64,000 nt of DNA from Azorhizobium doebereinerae UFLA1-100. Lineage in GTDB: Bacteria; Pseudomonadota; Alphaproteobacteria; Rhizobiales; Xanthobacteraceae. The position numbers and the translations under genes were made by a program. The notes under the pieces are model-generated. The model was not told where the DNA came from. It worked only from the letters and a program-made list of their open reading frames with translations, and searched no databases. Positions 8,598-17,431 of this stretch are shown here, piece after piece; position 1 is the first letter of the stretch, and each line of letters begins with the position of its first letter. The stretch is from the NCBI RefSeq assembly GCF_000473085.1, contig NZ_AXBA01000024.1, forward strand, positions 179 to 64,178. Direction: 5' to 3'.

Positions 8598-8686
8598 GGC
8601 CGGCCCGACCGCCGGCCGCGCCCTCCCGCCCGGTCACGGCCCTCGTTTCTGTCCGGCTCGTTTCTGTCCCGCCCGGCCCTGCCGCC

Positions 8687-9547
8687 TCAGTGCCCGGCGC
8701 CGCGCCGGACGTTGAGGCGCTCGCGCTCGGCGTCCAGCCGCTCGATGATGAGCTTGGCCACCAGCGTGAACAGCGCCACGCCCGCCACCTGGCTGTCCTG
8801 GTAGAGCAGCTCGATCTGCAACGGCAAAGTGGAGGTGCGGCCGCGAATGTTGCCGGACACCACCGACACCGCGCCGAACTCGCCCATCACCCGCGCGTTG
8901 CACAACGCCGCCCCGTAGAGCAGGGCGAAGCGCACATTGGGCAGCGTCACCGTGCGCAGGATGCGCCAGCCCGACGCGCCGAGCGTCACCGCTGCCTCCT
9001 CCTCCTCGCGGCCCTGCGCCATCATCAGCGGCACAATCTCGCGGGCGACGAAGGGCGCGGTGACGAACAGGCTGGCCAGCACGATGGCCGGCGGGGCGAA
9101 CATGACCTTGATGTCGTGGGCTTCCAGAAACGGCCCCAGCAGGCCCTGCGCGCCATAGACAAACAGATAGGCGACGCCGGCCACGATGGGCGAAATGGAG
9201 AAGGGCAGCTCGATCAGCGCCAGCAGCACGCCCCGGCCGGGAAAGCTGAACTTGGCCACGGTCCAGGCGGCGGCGATGCCGAAGGCCACATTGACCGGCA
9301 CGCAGATCAGCGCGGTGATCAGCGTCAGCTGCATGGCATGCAGCGTGTCGGGCTGGGCGAGGCCCGAGAGATAGGCCGGCACGCCGCGCGCGAACGCCTC
9401 GCTGAAGATGGCGGCGAGCGGCGCCAGCAGCACCAAGGCGGTGACCAGAAGCACCAGGCCGACGAGGACGCGCCGGGTGGCGGTGCCGTCGCCGACGCGG
9501 CGGCGGGCGGGGGCGGAGGTGGGGGCGGAGGTGGGGGAAGGTGCCAT
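8687..9547 (-). CDS. cysW: Sulfate/thiosulfate ABC transporter permease CysW
   Basis: 286-residue inner-membrane permease with about six helices and the MetI-like EAA loop EEEAAVTLGASGWRILRTVTLP, where the ATPase docks. Family hallmarks are FGIAAAWTVAKFSFPG, ELPFSISPIVAGVAYL and ARVMGEFGAVSVVSGNIRG. It would pair with CysT to import sulfate or thiosulfate. The start ATG 9547 lies 2 nt after the cysT stop, with GGGAGGA as ribosome site, so the two are one operon. No cysA ATPase or periplasmic binding protein gene adjoins: lapA converges just downstream. The N-terminus carries a short Pro/Ala/Thr-rich repeat. Confidence 0.95.
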   Translation of the reverse strand: MAPSPTSAPTSAPARRRVGDGTATRRVLVGLVLLVTALVLLAPLAAIFSEAFARGVPAYLSGLAQPDTLHAMQLTLITALICVPVNVAFGIAAAWTVAKFSFPGRGVLLALIELPFSISPIVAGVAYLFVYGAQGLLGPFLEAHDIKVMFAPPAIVLASLFVTAPFVAREIVPLMMAQGREEEEAAVTLGASGWRILRTVTLPNVRFALLYGAALCNARVMGEFGAVSVVSGNIRGRTSTLPLQIELLYQDSQVAGVALFTLVAKLIIERLDAERERLNVRRGAGH

Positions 9548-9549
9548 CC

Positions 9550-10371
9550 TCAATCCTCCCGGATCGCCCGGCGCTGGTGCCAGGCCTGGATGGCGTTGAC
9601 CGCCAGCAGCAGCAGGAAGGCCAGCGCCAGCATGGTGGCGGCGATCGCGGCGGCGGCGGGATAGTCGTATTCCTCCAGCCGGATGAAGGCGAGCAAAGCG
9701 ACGATCTCGGTGCGGAACGGCTGGTTGCCGGCGATGAACACCACCGCCCCGAACTCGCCCAGCGAGCGGGCGAAGGCCAGCGAGCAGCCGGCGAGGAAGG
9801 CGGGGAACAGCGCCGGCAGGATCACGGTGCGGAAGATGCGCAGGTCCGAGGCGCCGAGCGTCGCCGCCGCCTCCTCCACGTCCGCCGCCAGGTCCTCCAG
9901 CACCGGCTGCACCGTGCGCACCACGAAGGGGATGGAGGTGAAGGCCATGGCGCAGGCGATGCCGGCCGGCGCATAGGCCACCTGGATGCCCCATTGCGCC
10001 AGAGGCGCGCCGTACCAGCCGTTCTTGGCGAACAGGGCGGTGAGCGCCAGCCCGGCCACCGCCGTTGGCAGCGCGAAGGGCACGTCCACCAGCGCGTCCA
10101 GCAGGCGCTTGCCGGGAAAGTCGTAGCGCACCAGCACCCAGGCGAGCGCGAGGCCGTAGACCGCGTTGAAGGCGGTGGCGAGCGCGGCAGTGGTGAAGGT
10201 GACCTGGAACGAGGCCAGCGTGCGCGGCGAGGTCATGATGGCGACGTAGCGCCAGAAGCCCACCCCCGAGGCCTGGAGCAGCAGCGCCGCCACCGGCAGC
10301 AGCACGATCAGGCACAGATAGGTCAGCGTGATGCCGAGCGAGAGGCGGAAGCCCGGGATGACGCTGGACAT
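9550..10371 (-). CDS. cysT: Sulfate/thiosulfate ABC transporter permease CysT (CysU)
   Basis: 273-residue partner permease. It shows the LSLGITLTYLCLIVLLPVAAL first helix, the YGLALAWVLVRYDFPGKRLLDALVDVPFALPTAVAGLALT core, the EAA loop EEAAATLGASDLRIFRTVILP, and LGEFGAVVFIAGNQPF, all typical of CysT/CysU. It is translated just before cysW. The promoter probably lies in 10372-10507, between it and the metallophosphoesterase gene on the same strand. The rest of the canonical cysP-T-W-A set is not next to it. Confidence 0.95.
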   Translation of the reverse strand: MSSVIPGFRLSLGITLTYLCLIVLLPVAALLLQASGVGFWRYVAIMTSPRTLASFQVTFTTAALATAFNAVYGLALAWVLVRYDFPGKRLLDALVDVPFALPTAVAGLALTALFAKNGWYGAPLAQWGIQVAYAPAGIACAMAFTSIPFVVRTVQPVLEDLAADVEEAAATLGASDLRIFRTVILPALFPAFLAGCSLAFARSLGEFGAVVFIAGNQPFRTEIVALLAFIRLEEYDYPAAAAIAATMLALAFLLLLAVNAIQAWHQRRAIRED

Positions 10372-10507
10372 GGGGCTCTCGGGGGCTCTCGGGCTGGCGG
10401 GGCGGCTCCGCGTGTTATGCCGGGGGCCGCGGCATTTGTCATGCCCGATCGGGAAATCGCCCTATTCCGCAGCCGGCACGTGGATTACGCGCCCTCCCCT
10501 TCATCGC

Positions 10508-11248
10508 TCACGCGGCGGGCAGGCGCCCGGTGCGGGCCGCATGGGCCATGTCCGGCCGCCCCGCCGCCGCGGCCTGCCGGGCGGCGGCCTCGAAATCATA
10601 GGCCACCGCGTGGAGGCTCGCCGACCAGCCGGCGGGGTGCCGCTCCACCACGGCGAAGCGGGCATGCGGCGCCCCCGCCTCCATGGCGTGCGGCACCGGC
10701 TGGGCGCCGCGATAGGCGGGCATGCCGACGCTGCCGGGATTGACGATGAGCACGCCGCCCGCCTCGGCGACGCGCGGCGTGTGGGTGTGGCCGCACAGGA
10801 CCACCTGCGCCTGCTCGATGCCGGCGAGGCGCGGCAGCACGGCGGCCGGCGTATCGAGGCAGGGGCGGCCGCCGCTCACGTCCTCCAGCAGATATTCCAG
10901 GTCCCCGCCCGCCGGGCTGCCGTGGCAGGCGAACACCTCGCCGCCGGCCAGCGACAGGGTGGGCGGCAGACCGGCCATCCAGGCGAGATGGGCGGGCGAG
11001 AGGCGCGGCCGGGCGAAGGCGTCGGCGGGGCCGGTGCCGCCGGCGAGCAATTGGCGCTCGTGATTGCCGGCGAGGGTGGCGGCCGCAAGCTCCATCTGCA
11101 GATCGGCGCTGGCGGCGGGATCGAACGGGCCGGACACCAGGTCGCCGAGATTGACCACAAGGTCCGGCGCGAGGGCGCGGACCCGCGCCAGCACGGCCTC
11201 AAGCGCGAGGGCATTCCCATGGACGTCGGCGATGACCGCGATGCGCAT
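10508..11248 (-). CDS. Metallophosphoesterase (calcineurin-like, YfcE-type)
   Basis: 246-residue soluble protein with the five metallophosphoesterase blocks in order: MRIAVIADVHGN (DxH), NLGDLVSGPFDP (GD), LAGNHERQL (GNHE), ACHGSPAGGDLEYLL (H), and VVLCGHTHTPRVAEAGGVLIVNPGSVGMP (GHTH). These residues bind two metal ions. The compact length and the NPGSVG ending place it with YfcE/MPP_superfamily phosphodiesterases. The substrate cannot be inferred. It lies upstream of cysT on the same strand with a 136-bp gap, so co-transcription is possible but unproven. Confidence 0.9.
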   Translation of the reverse strand: MRIAVIADVHGNALALEAVLARVRALAPDLVVNLGDLVSGPFDPAASADLQMELAAATLAGNHERQLLAGGTGPADAFARPRLSPAHLAWMAGLPPTLSLAGGEVFACHGSPAGGDLEYLLEDVSGGRPCLDTPAAVLPRLAGIEQAQVVLCGHTHTPRVAEAGGVLIVNPGSVGMPAYRGAQPVPHAMEAGAPHARFAVVERHPAGWSASLHAVAYDFEAAARQAAAAGRPDMAHAARTGRLPAA

Positions 11249-11401
11249 GACGGGCGATCCCCTGGAACGGCACGGAGCAAGGGCACCGGCCCGCGACAGC
11301 CGGGGCCGGAAAACAAAACCGCCCGCAACAGGCGTTGCGGGCGGCGGGGAGCGGAGCGCTCCCGTATCTCTCGGCGCGGGCGGGACGGCCCGCCCCGGCG
11401 C

Positions 11402-11755
11402 TCAGAAGCCGGGCAGGTCGAACTGGCGCGGCAGCGAGGCGGACTGCGGCACCACGTCGTAGAAGCCGGGCCCGTTGGTGGGATAGCGCACGCTGGCCGG
11501 CAGGGCATAGTCGAGATACGACTTGGAGCCGGGCTTCACCACCGTGCCGGCGTCAAGATACGAGCGCTGCACGATCTCGATCCGGGTGCGCTTGGGCTTG
11601 GCCGACGAGGTCCGCGTCGGCGCCTTGGGCGCCGCGTTGGTGGTCTGGGTGGTGGTGGTCTGCGTGGTAGCCGTCGACGTGGTGGACGTCTGCGCCTGCG
11701 CGGACGCCGCGAACGTCAAAGCTGCGGCAAGAATGAAAAACGGCGCGACACGCAT
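11402..11755 (-). CDS. Small exported protein of unknown function, Thr-rich
   Basis: 117 residues with a cleavable signal peptide (MRVAPFFILAAALTFAASAQA) followed by a Thr/Gln/Ala-rich linker, a basic patch (SAKPKRTRIEIVQRSYLDAGT) and a C-terminal stretch with two SYLD motifs. An upstream in-frame ATG at 11776 is possible, but ATG 11755 has GGGAGGG as ribosome site and gives a clean signal peptide. No catalytic motif or cysteine is seen. I recognise no function, and a periplasmic location is predicted. A GC-rich inverted repeat lies just downstream. Confidence 0.75.
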   Translation of the reverse strand: MRVAPFFILAAALTFAASAQAQTSTTSTATTQTTTTQTTNAAPKAPTRTSSAKPKRTRIEIVQRSYLDAGTVVKPGSKSYLDYALPASVRYPTNGPGFYDVVPQSASLPRQFDLPGF

Positions 11756-12017
11756 GATACCCTCCCGCGGAACCACCTCGATTCCGATTACGGCACCTCA
11801 CCAGTGTACGCAAGAAAGGCGTGGCGGTCGAGGCGGGTTCCCTGCGGCGTGGTGAACGCGCGTGGCGGGCGGGCAACACTCAGGGCGCGGCTTCACTCAG
11901 GGCGCGGCTTCCCTTGCGGGGCCTCCGGGTCGCCCCCACATTGCAACGCGGCGGCTTTTTCCTTAAAAGCGCTCACTTCCGGCGCGTTCGGCGCCGGTGA
12001 ACCATCGAAGGTCTGTC

Positions 12018-13052
12018 ATGGGTTACAAGGTCGCCGTCGTCGGCGCCACGGGAAACGTGGGCCGGGAGATCCTCTCGATCCTCTCCGAGCGGGGCTTTCC
12101 CGCGGATGAGGTTGTCGCTCTGGCGTCGCGCCGGTCTGTCGGCGTCGAGGTCTCCTTCGGTGACAAAACCCTGAAGTGCAAGAATCTGGAGACCTACGAC
12201 TTCTCCGACACCGACATCTGCCTGATGTCGGCCGGCGGCGCCGTGTCCAAGGAATGGTCGCCCAAGATCGGCGCGCAGGGCTGCGTCGTGATCGACAATT
12301 CCTCGCAGTGGCGCACCGATCCGGACGTGCCGCTGATCGTGCCGGAGGTGAATGCGGACGCCATCGTCGGCTTCACCAAGAAGAACATCATCGCCAATCC
12401 CAACTGCTCCACGGCGCAGCTGGTGGTGGCGCTGAAGCCGCTGCACGATGCCGCCAAGATCACCCGCGTCGTGGTCTCGACCTACCAGTCCGTCTCCGGC
12501 GCCGGCAAGGACGCCATGGACGAGCTGTTCGCGCAGACCCGCGCGGTGTTCGTCTCCGACCCGGTGGAGCCGAAGAAGTTCCCCAAGCGCATCGCCTTCA
12601 ACCTGATCCCCCAGATCGATACGTTCATGGAGGACGGGTACACGAAGGAAGAGTGGAAGATGGTGGTCGAGACCAAGAAGATCCTCGATCCCAAGATCAA
12701 GCTCACCGCCACCTGCGTGCGGGTGCCGGTGTTCATCTCCCACTCGGAATCGGTGAACGTGGAGTTCGAGAAGCCGCTGTCCGCCGAGGAGGCGCGCAAG
12801 ATCCTGCGCGCGGCCCCGGGCGTGCTGGTGGTCGATACGCGCGAGACCGGCGGCTACACCACCCCGCACGAAGCGGCGGGCGAGGACGCCACCTACATCT
12901 CGCGCCTGCGCGACGACCCGACGGTCGACAACGGCATCGCCTTCTGGTGCGTGTCGGACAATCTGCGCAAGGGCGCGGCGCTGAACGCGGTGCAGATCGC
13001 CGAGGTGCTGGTCAACCGCAAGCTCATCACCGCCCGCAGCAAGGCGGCCTGA
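12018..13052 (+). CDS. asd: Aspartate-semialdehyde dehydrogenase
   Basis: 344-residue NADPH-dependent enzyme converting aspartyl phosphate to aspartate semialdehyde, the branch point to lysine/diaminopimelate, threonine and methionine. The N-terminal Rossmann motif is VAVVGATGNVGREIL. The nucleophile Cys130 is in NPNCSTAQLVV, and SVSGAGKDAMDEL follows. The start ATG 12018 is preferred over an upstream ATG at 11997 because it opens the conserved MGYKVAVVGATGNVG. A strong terminator follows the stop, so it is probably monocistronic. Length is normal for the family. Confidence 0.97.
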   Translation: MGYKVAVVGATGNVGREILSILSERGFPADEVVALASRRSVGVEVSFGDKTLKCKNLETYDFSDTDICLMSAGGAVSKEWSPKIGAQGCVVIDNSSQWRTDPDVPLIVPEVNADAIVGFTKKNIIANPNCSTAQLVVALKPLHDAAKITRVVVSTYQSVSGAGKDAMDELFAQTRAVFVSDPVEPKKFPKRIAFNLIPQIDTFMEDGYTKEEWKMVVETKKILDPKIKLTATCVRVPVFISHSESVNVEFEKPLSAEEARKILRAAPGVLVVDTRETGGYTTPHEAAGEDATYISRLRDDPTVDNGIAFWCVSDNLRKGAALNAVQIAEVLVNRKLITARSKAA

Positions 13053-13077
13053 GCGCCACGCGAAAAACCTGAAAGAC

Positions 13078-13107
13078 AACGGCCCGCCGCGAGGCGGGCC
13101 GTTTTCG
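13078..13107 (+). terminator. Intrinsic terminator of asd
   Basis: The stem AACGGCCCGCC (13078-13088) pairs with GGCGGGCCGTT (13093-13103) around the loop GCGA, with TTTTCGTTT following. The symmetric A/T flanks mean it could also terminate the convergent CoA-transferase gene on the other strand. Confidence 0.9.
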
Positions 13108-13131
13108 TTTGGAGACTGAGGCCCCTGCCCC

Positions 13132-14646
13132 TCAGGCCGAGGCGACGAGGTGGAGCGGCTCGCCCATGGCGCCGGTCTCGCGCGCCTTGACGTGCCAGGA
13201 CAGCGCCTCCTCAATGATGTGCGGCGTGTGCCCGCCGCGCGCGGTGGCGCGCTCGAAATAGTCGGTCAGCGCGTCGCGATAGAGCGGGTGGACGCAATTG
13301 GCGATGATCAGGCGCGCCCGCTCGCGCGGCGCCAGCTCGCGCAGGTCGGCGAGGCCCACCTCGGTCACCACGATGTCCACGTCGTGCTCGGTATGGTCCA
13401 CGTGGCTGACCATGGGCACGATGGAGGACAGGGCGCCGCCCTTGGCGATGGATTTGGTGACGAACACCGACAGATAGGCGTTGCGGGCGAAATCGCCCGA
13501 GCCGCCGATGCCGTTCATCATGTGGGTGCCGCCCACATGGGTGGAGTTGATGTTGCCGTAGATGTCGAATTCCAGCGCCGTGTTGATGGCGATGATGCCG
13601 AGGCGGCGGATGATCTCCGGATGGTTGGAAATCTCCTGCGGCCGCAGGATCAGGCGCGGCTTGTAGTCGGTGATCTTCGGAATCACCGCGTCATATTTCG
13701 CCTTCGACAAAGTGATGGACGAGCCGGAGGCGAAGTTCAGCTTGTCGGCGTCGAACAAATCGAAGGTCGAATCCTGGAGCACCTCGGAATACATGGTGAG
13801 GTCGTAGAACGGGCTCTCGATGAAGCCGTGCATCACCGCGTTGGCGATGGTGCCGATGCCGGCCTGGAGCGGCTGGAGGCGCTCGGTCAGCAGCCCGCGC
13901 TTCACCTCGTGCTTCAGGAACTCCATCAGGTGGCCGGAGATGGCCGCCGTCTCCGCGTCCGGCGGCAGCACATTGGAGGCCGAATCGAGCTTGGAGGTCA
14001 CCACGATGGCGGCGATCTTCTCCGGCGGGATGGCGATGAAGGGCAGGCCCACCCGGCTTTCCGGCGCCACCACCGGGATCGGCTCGCGGAACGGCCGGCG
14101 GGTGGGGATGTAGATGTCGTGCAGCCCCTCCAGCTCCGCCGGCTGGGACATGTTGATCTCGATGATCACCTTCTCCGCCAGGATGGCGAAGGTGGCGGAA
14201 TTGCCGACCGAGGTGGTGGGGATGATGCCCCCCTGCGCGGTGATGCCCACCGCCTCCACCACCGCCACGTCCAGCGGGCCGAGCTGCCGGGTGCGCAGGT
14301 GCTCCACCGTCTCCGACAGGTGCTGGTCGACGAACATCACCTCGCCGGCGTTGATCGCCTTGCGCAGCGCCGGGTCGGCCTGGAACGGGATGCGGCGGGA
14401 GAGCACGTGCGCCTCCGCCAGCTGCTTGTCGAGGTCGTTGCCCAGCGAGGCGCCGGTGACCAGGGTGATCTTGAACGGCTCGCGCTTGGCCCGCTCGGCC
14501 AGCGCCATGGGCACGGCCTTGGCCTCGCCGGCGCGGGTGAAGCCGCTCATGCCCACCATCATGCCATCCTTGATGTGGCTGGCAGCCTCCTCGGCCGAGA
14601 CGACCTTGTGCAGGAGGGAGGCAAGGCGAATCCGGCTATTGGGCAT
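13132..14646 (-). CDS. Acetyl-CoA hydrolase/transferase family protein (probable succinyl-CoA:acetate CoA-transferase)
   Basis: 504 residues, the usual size of Ach1/Cat1-type CoA-transferases, which move CoA between acetyl-CoA and succinate or hydrolyse acyl-CoA. Visible family blocks are KDGMMVGMSGFTRAGEAKAVP near the N-terminus, TSVGNSATFAILAEKVIIEIN, LQAGIGTIANAVMHGF, and VTEVGLADLRELAPRERARLIIANCVHP near the C-terminus. The start ATG 14646 begins at the conserved part. Longer in-frame starts add only low-complexity Arg/Gly sequence. It is convergent with asd and has a long non-coding region upstream. Exact acyl specificity is not readable from sequence. Confidence 0.9.
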   Translation of the reverse strand: MPNSRIRLASLLHKVVSAEEAASHIKDGMMVGMSGFTRAGEAKAVPMALAERAKREPFKITLVTGASLGNDLDKQLAEAHVLSRRIPFQADPALRKAINAGEVMFVDQHLSETVEHLRTRQLGPLDVAVVEAVGITAQGGIIPTTSVGNSATFAILAEKVIIEINMSQPAELEGLHDIYIPTRRPFREPIPVVAPESRVGLPFIAIPPEKIAAIVVTSKLDSASNVLPPDAETAAISGHLMEFLKHEVKRGLLTERLQPLQAGIGTIANAVMHGFIESPFYDLTMYSEVLQDSTFDLFDADKLNFASGSSITLSKAKYDAVIPKITDYKPRLILRPQEISNHPEIIRRLGIIAINTALEFDIYGNINSTHVGGTHMMNGIGGSGDFARNAYLSVFVTKSIAKGGALSSIVPMVSHVDHTEHDVDIVVTEVGLADLRELAPRERARLIIANCVHPLYRDALTDYFERATARGGHTPHIIEEALSWHVKARETGAMGEPLHLVASA

Positions 14647-15410
14647 CTTGGCGTCTCTTTCGGCGTTTCCTGAGGAACGGTTAAGCGAACACCATAGGCG
14701 CGCCCCGCGCGACCCCGGAATTCCACGAAGGTCGCAAAAGACCGCCCGTCCGCGCAGGGCTGCCCTACCGTGCGCGCGCGGCTGCCCGCGACCGCGCGAG
14801 ACACCGCGCGCGGGCGCGAACCGGCGGGGGGCAAGGCGCCCGCCCCCGCCCGACGCCGCGACGCGCACGACGGGCCCGCACGGTGGCGAGCCCGGCGGCT
14901 ATCCACAGCCGGATTTCCCCAACGACATCAAAGCCATGCATCTGGCGCAGGTCTCTTATCACGAGAGCGGATGCCTGGCCCCGCTCCGGCGCTCCGGCGC
15001 CGAAGGGCGGCGCGCCGGCCGCCGGGATTTCCGCAGCGCAGCGCCCCGGATCGCCAAATCCTGCGCCGGCTCGGGCAAGAGATGGCGGCATGGCAGGGAC
15101 ATGGCCCGCAAGAACAATCCGGCGACGGAAGCCGCATGACCGCCCGCGCCGCAAGCACTCTCGTTTATTCGACTTTGCCGGACAGATTTCCGCCACGAAC
15201 TAGCCAGTCTATCCGGAAAACTTAGCGGATATTTAACCCCTGAATGCTACTCGTATACCGCACTCACGCGGCGGTATTTCCACACGTCACAGCTGCGTGA
15301 CTTGGCGGTACCGGGTTATTAGCCGGCGGTTGTTGCATGGATGACACAGGAATTTGCCCGGCGCTGCTGTAGAGGATGCCGCCGGGGGTAGGCCCCACAG
15401 GATCAAGAAT
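14647..15410. other. Long intergenic region without a recognisable gene
   Basis: The left half is very GC-rich and holds overlapping open frames with Arg/Pro/Ala composition that look like composition artefacts. One short plus-strand frame (14936-15139, starting MHLAQVSYHESG) has no ribosome site. The right part (15160-15300) is AT-richer and probably holds the promoter of the outer-membrane gene at 15411. A stretch ACTTAGCGGATATTTAACCC...CTACTCGTATACCG lies at 15219-15261. Confidence 0.5.
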
Positions 15411-16109
15411 ATGAAGCGTCTTCTGCTCTCGTCCGCGATCGCCCTGGCGATCGCCGCTCCCGCCTCCGCGGCGGACCTCGCCAACCGCTACCCGGTGAAG
15501 GCGGTCGTCGCCCCGGCCCCGGTCTTCTCCTGGACCGGCTTCTACATCGGCGCCAACGCCGGTTACGGCGGCGACAAGTACAATTACAACTTCGGCGTGC
15601 CGGTCACCTCGTCGGCCTCGGCCGATTCCTCGGGCTTCTTCGCCGGTGGCCAGATCGGCTACAACTACCAGTTCGCCAACAACGTGGTGCTCGGCCTTGA
15701 GACCGACATCCAGTGGTCGGGCATCGAAGGCAACATCGACACCGCCAGCGCCCGTAGCGCGAGCAACATCAAGTCGTCGCTCGACTATTTCGGCACCGTG
15801 CGCGCCCGCGTCGGCTACGCCTTCGACCGCGTCCTGCCCTACATCACGGGCGGCATGGCCTATGGCGAGAGCAAGACCTCGGCCACCCAGCTCTCCGGCT
15901 CGACCCTGAGCATCTTCGACGGCAACGACACCAAGGTGGGCTGGACCATCGGCGGCGGCCTCGAATATGCCCTGACCAACAACTGGACCTTCAAGACGGA
16001 GTATCTGTACGTCGACCTCGGCGACAGCGACTACGGCGTCGGCTCCAGCGCGGTGAGCGTGGACAACAAGTTCCACACCGTGAAGGCGGGCGTGAACTAC
16101 AAGTTCTGA
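15411..16109 (+). CDS. Omp25/Omp31-family outer-membrane beta-barrel protein
   Basis: 232 residues. The signal peptide MKRLLLSSAIALAIAAPASA is followed by AADLANRYPVKA and the family hallmark FSWTGFYIGANAGYGGD. Then come alternating amphipathic beta strands (GFFAGGQIGYNYQF, VLGLETDIQWSGIEG, VRARVGYAFDRVLPYITGG, WTIGGGLEYALTNNWTFKTEYLYVDLG). It ends with a C-terminal aromatic (GVNYKF), as outer-membrane barrels do. It belongs to the small eight-stranded Omp25/31 group abundant in Hyphomicrobiales. A near-identical paralogue lies at 17432. It is followed by a strong terminator. Confidence 0.92.
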   Translation: MKRLLLSSAIALAIAAPASAADLANRYPVKAVVAPAPVFSWTGFYIGANAGYGGDKYNYNFGVPVTSSASADSSGFFAGGQIGYNYQFANNVVLGLETDIQWSGIEGNIDTASARSASNIKSSLDYFGTVRARVGYAFDRVLPYITGGMAYGESKTSATQLSGSTLSIFDGNDTKVGWTIGGGLEYALTNNWTFKTEYLYVDLGDSDYGVGSSAVSVDNKFHTVKAGVNYKF

Positions 16110-16144
16110 CGACCGGCCCCCGGCCTTCCCGGCCGGTGGCTCTG

Positions 16145-16180
16145 ACGGCCCGGGCGCCCTGCGCCCGGGCCGTTTGCGTT
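16145..16180 (+). terminator. Intrinsic terminator after the first Omp25-like gene
   Basis: A 13-bp perfect stem ACGGCCCGGGCGC (16145-16157) pairs with GCGCCCGGGCCGT (16161-16173) around CCT, followed by TTGCGTTTGC. Confidence 0.85.
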
Positions 16181-16364
16181 TGCGCGCCGTCCCGCCCCGC
16201 CATCGGCTCGCGCGTCCACCGGCGCATGTGCTCCCGCGCGGGCGCCCTCGGCGGGGGCGCGTGCGCGCATTGGGAAGACAGGGCCGGCCCGACTCGGCCA
16301 TGGTCCGCCTCGAACCTGCGGGGGTTCCGGGCTGGCGGCGCGCCTTCGCGCCGCGCTGCCAAGC

Positions 16365-16407
16365 ACATGCGCCGGCCGGCCAGCATCCCGCGCCGGCCGG
16401 CGCATGT
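16365..16407 (+). repeat. 15-bp perfect inverted repeat upstream of the small exported Cys protein
   Basis: ACATGCGCCGGCCGG (16365-16379) is followed after 13 nt by its exact complement (16393-16407). The hairpin ends 75 nt before the start at 16483. It lacks a T tail on the plus strand, so it is more likely a leader hairpin or REP-like element than a terminator. The rest of the 370-bp gap (16110-16482) is GC-rich without a gene. Confidence 0.7.
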
Positions 16408-16482
16408 CGCCCGGATGAGTGGCCCGGCCCCGACCAGGCCTCCGCGCGGGTCGCAACCAGGGCTCAGCGAGGGGAAATGAGC

Positions 16483-16755
16483 ATGCAATGGATGACTGGG
16501 GCGCTTGTCGCCGTGATCGCGCTGGCGGCGATGCCCGCCACGGCGCAGCAGACGTCCGACGACGTCAAATGGATCGCCGCCTGCGTCAGCGACAACAAGG
16601 ACGAGGGGCAGGCCGCGCCGGTGGTGCTGGCCTATTGCACCTGCATGAACAACAAGATGCCCAGCACCGAGACCCGCTCCATCACGCAGTGGGAAAAGTC
16701 CAATCCGCGCACCATGGAAGCGTGCAGCCGCGAAGCCGGCTGGACCGGCAAATAG
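16483..16755 (+). CDS. Small exported four-cysteine protein of unknown function
   Basis: 90 residues. The signal peptide MQWMTGALVAVIALAAMPATA precedes a short mature domain DVKWIAACVSDNKDEGQ...VVLAYCTCMNNKMPSTETRSITQWEKSNPRTMEACSREAGW, with four Cys arranged C...CxC...C, likely forming disulfides in the periplasm. The pattern resembles small exported Cys-rich hypothetical proteins of Hyphomicrobiales, but I cannot name a function. Two ATGs compete: 16477 lies only 2 nt after the GAGGGG ribosome site, whereas 16483 lies 8 nt after it, so I chose 16483. Confidence 0.8.
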   Translation: MQWMTGALVAVIALAAMPATAQQTSDDVKWIAACVSDNKDEGQAAPVVLAYCTCMNNKMPSTETRSITQWEKSNPRTMEACSREAGWTGK

Positions 16756-17431
16756 CGCCTTACTTCCTTCCCGCCTTCCCGCCCGCCCGCCTGCCCGCCC
16801 ACGCCGCAGCGCGGGCGGCGCTCCGGCAGGTGCCCGCGCGGCGGCGCGGCGGCACCCGCCCGCCCCCGCCCTGAGGCTCGCACGCCCGCCGCGATGCCGC
16901 CGCCCCGCCCTCCCGTCGTTCCCCGACCCGGCGTTCCGGCCGCTGCGCCGCATCGCGCGGCACGGCACGGCTGCGGCGCCCCGATCGCGCGGAAGCAGAT
17001 ACCGAACGCAAGGTAACATAAGGCGCGCAACGCACTCATGAGGCCGAGCAGGTGCAGCGCATCTGGCGGTATGCCTCGGCGCGCGGGAAGCTCTGTCTTG
17101 GCCGGACGCACACGTGGAATTATGGCGAAAGTAGATCTGCCGATGGCAAAAAGATGTCTTTACTTCGCAACCTGCCATTGTTCCGGCAGTTGAAACTATT
17201 TTTTTACTGTGATTGCAGCGATCAAAAAATCATGACCATGGGTCATAGAGGTAAGTGACAGCACGTCTCTCGGCTACACCGTACCTTTTCTCGCGCATGT
17301 CGCGCATTTTTCCCACGCCATACAACCAAAACAGAGTGTGCCTCATTTGGTTGTTGCGGCCCCGCAACACCGTTTCGCGCCAGATCTTGTAAAAAGGGAG
17401 CATCGGGGGCTGGTTGAAAAAGGTAACAAAC
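16756..17431. promoter_or_regulatory. Intergenic region and leader of the second Omp25-like gene
   Basis: The first 300 bp is GC-rich with no gene. From about 17100 composition drops sharply, giving an AT-rich promoter region (ACTATTTTTTTACTGTGATTG, 17194-17214) and an imperfect palindrome ATGACC-atg-GGTCAT at 17232-17246. More than 150 nt of leader may follow before ATG 17432, longer than for the paralogue at 15411, suggesting separate regulation of the two barrels. Confidence 0.5.

Noticed and set aside
8546-9664. Plus-strand frame over cysW with a poly-Gly run
   Set aside because: The opposite strand encodes CysW with the EAA loop and conserved helices. The Gly run comes from the GGCGGG repeat encoding the Pro/Ala-rich CysW N-terminus.
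14936-15139. Small plus-strand frame starting MHLAQVSYHESG in the gap before the first Omp25-like gene
   Set aside because: No ribosome site, Arg/Ala-rich composition and no similarity that I recognise. It could be tested by ribosome profiling but is not supported here.
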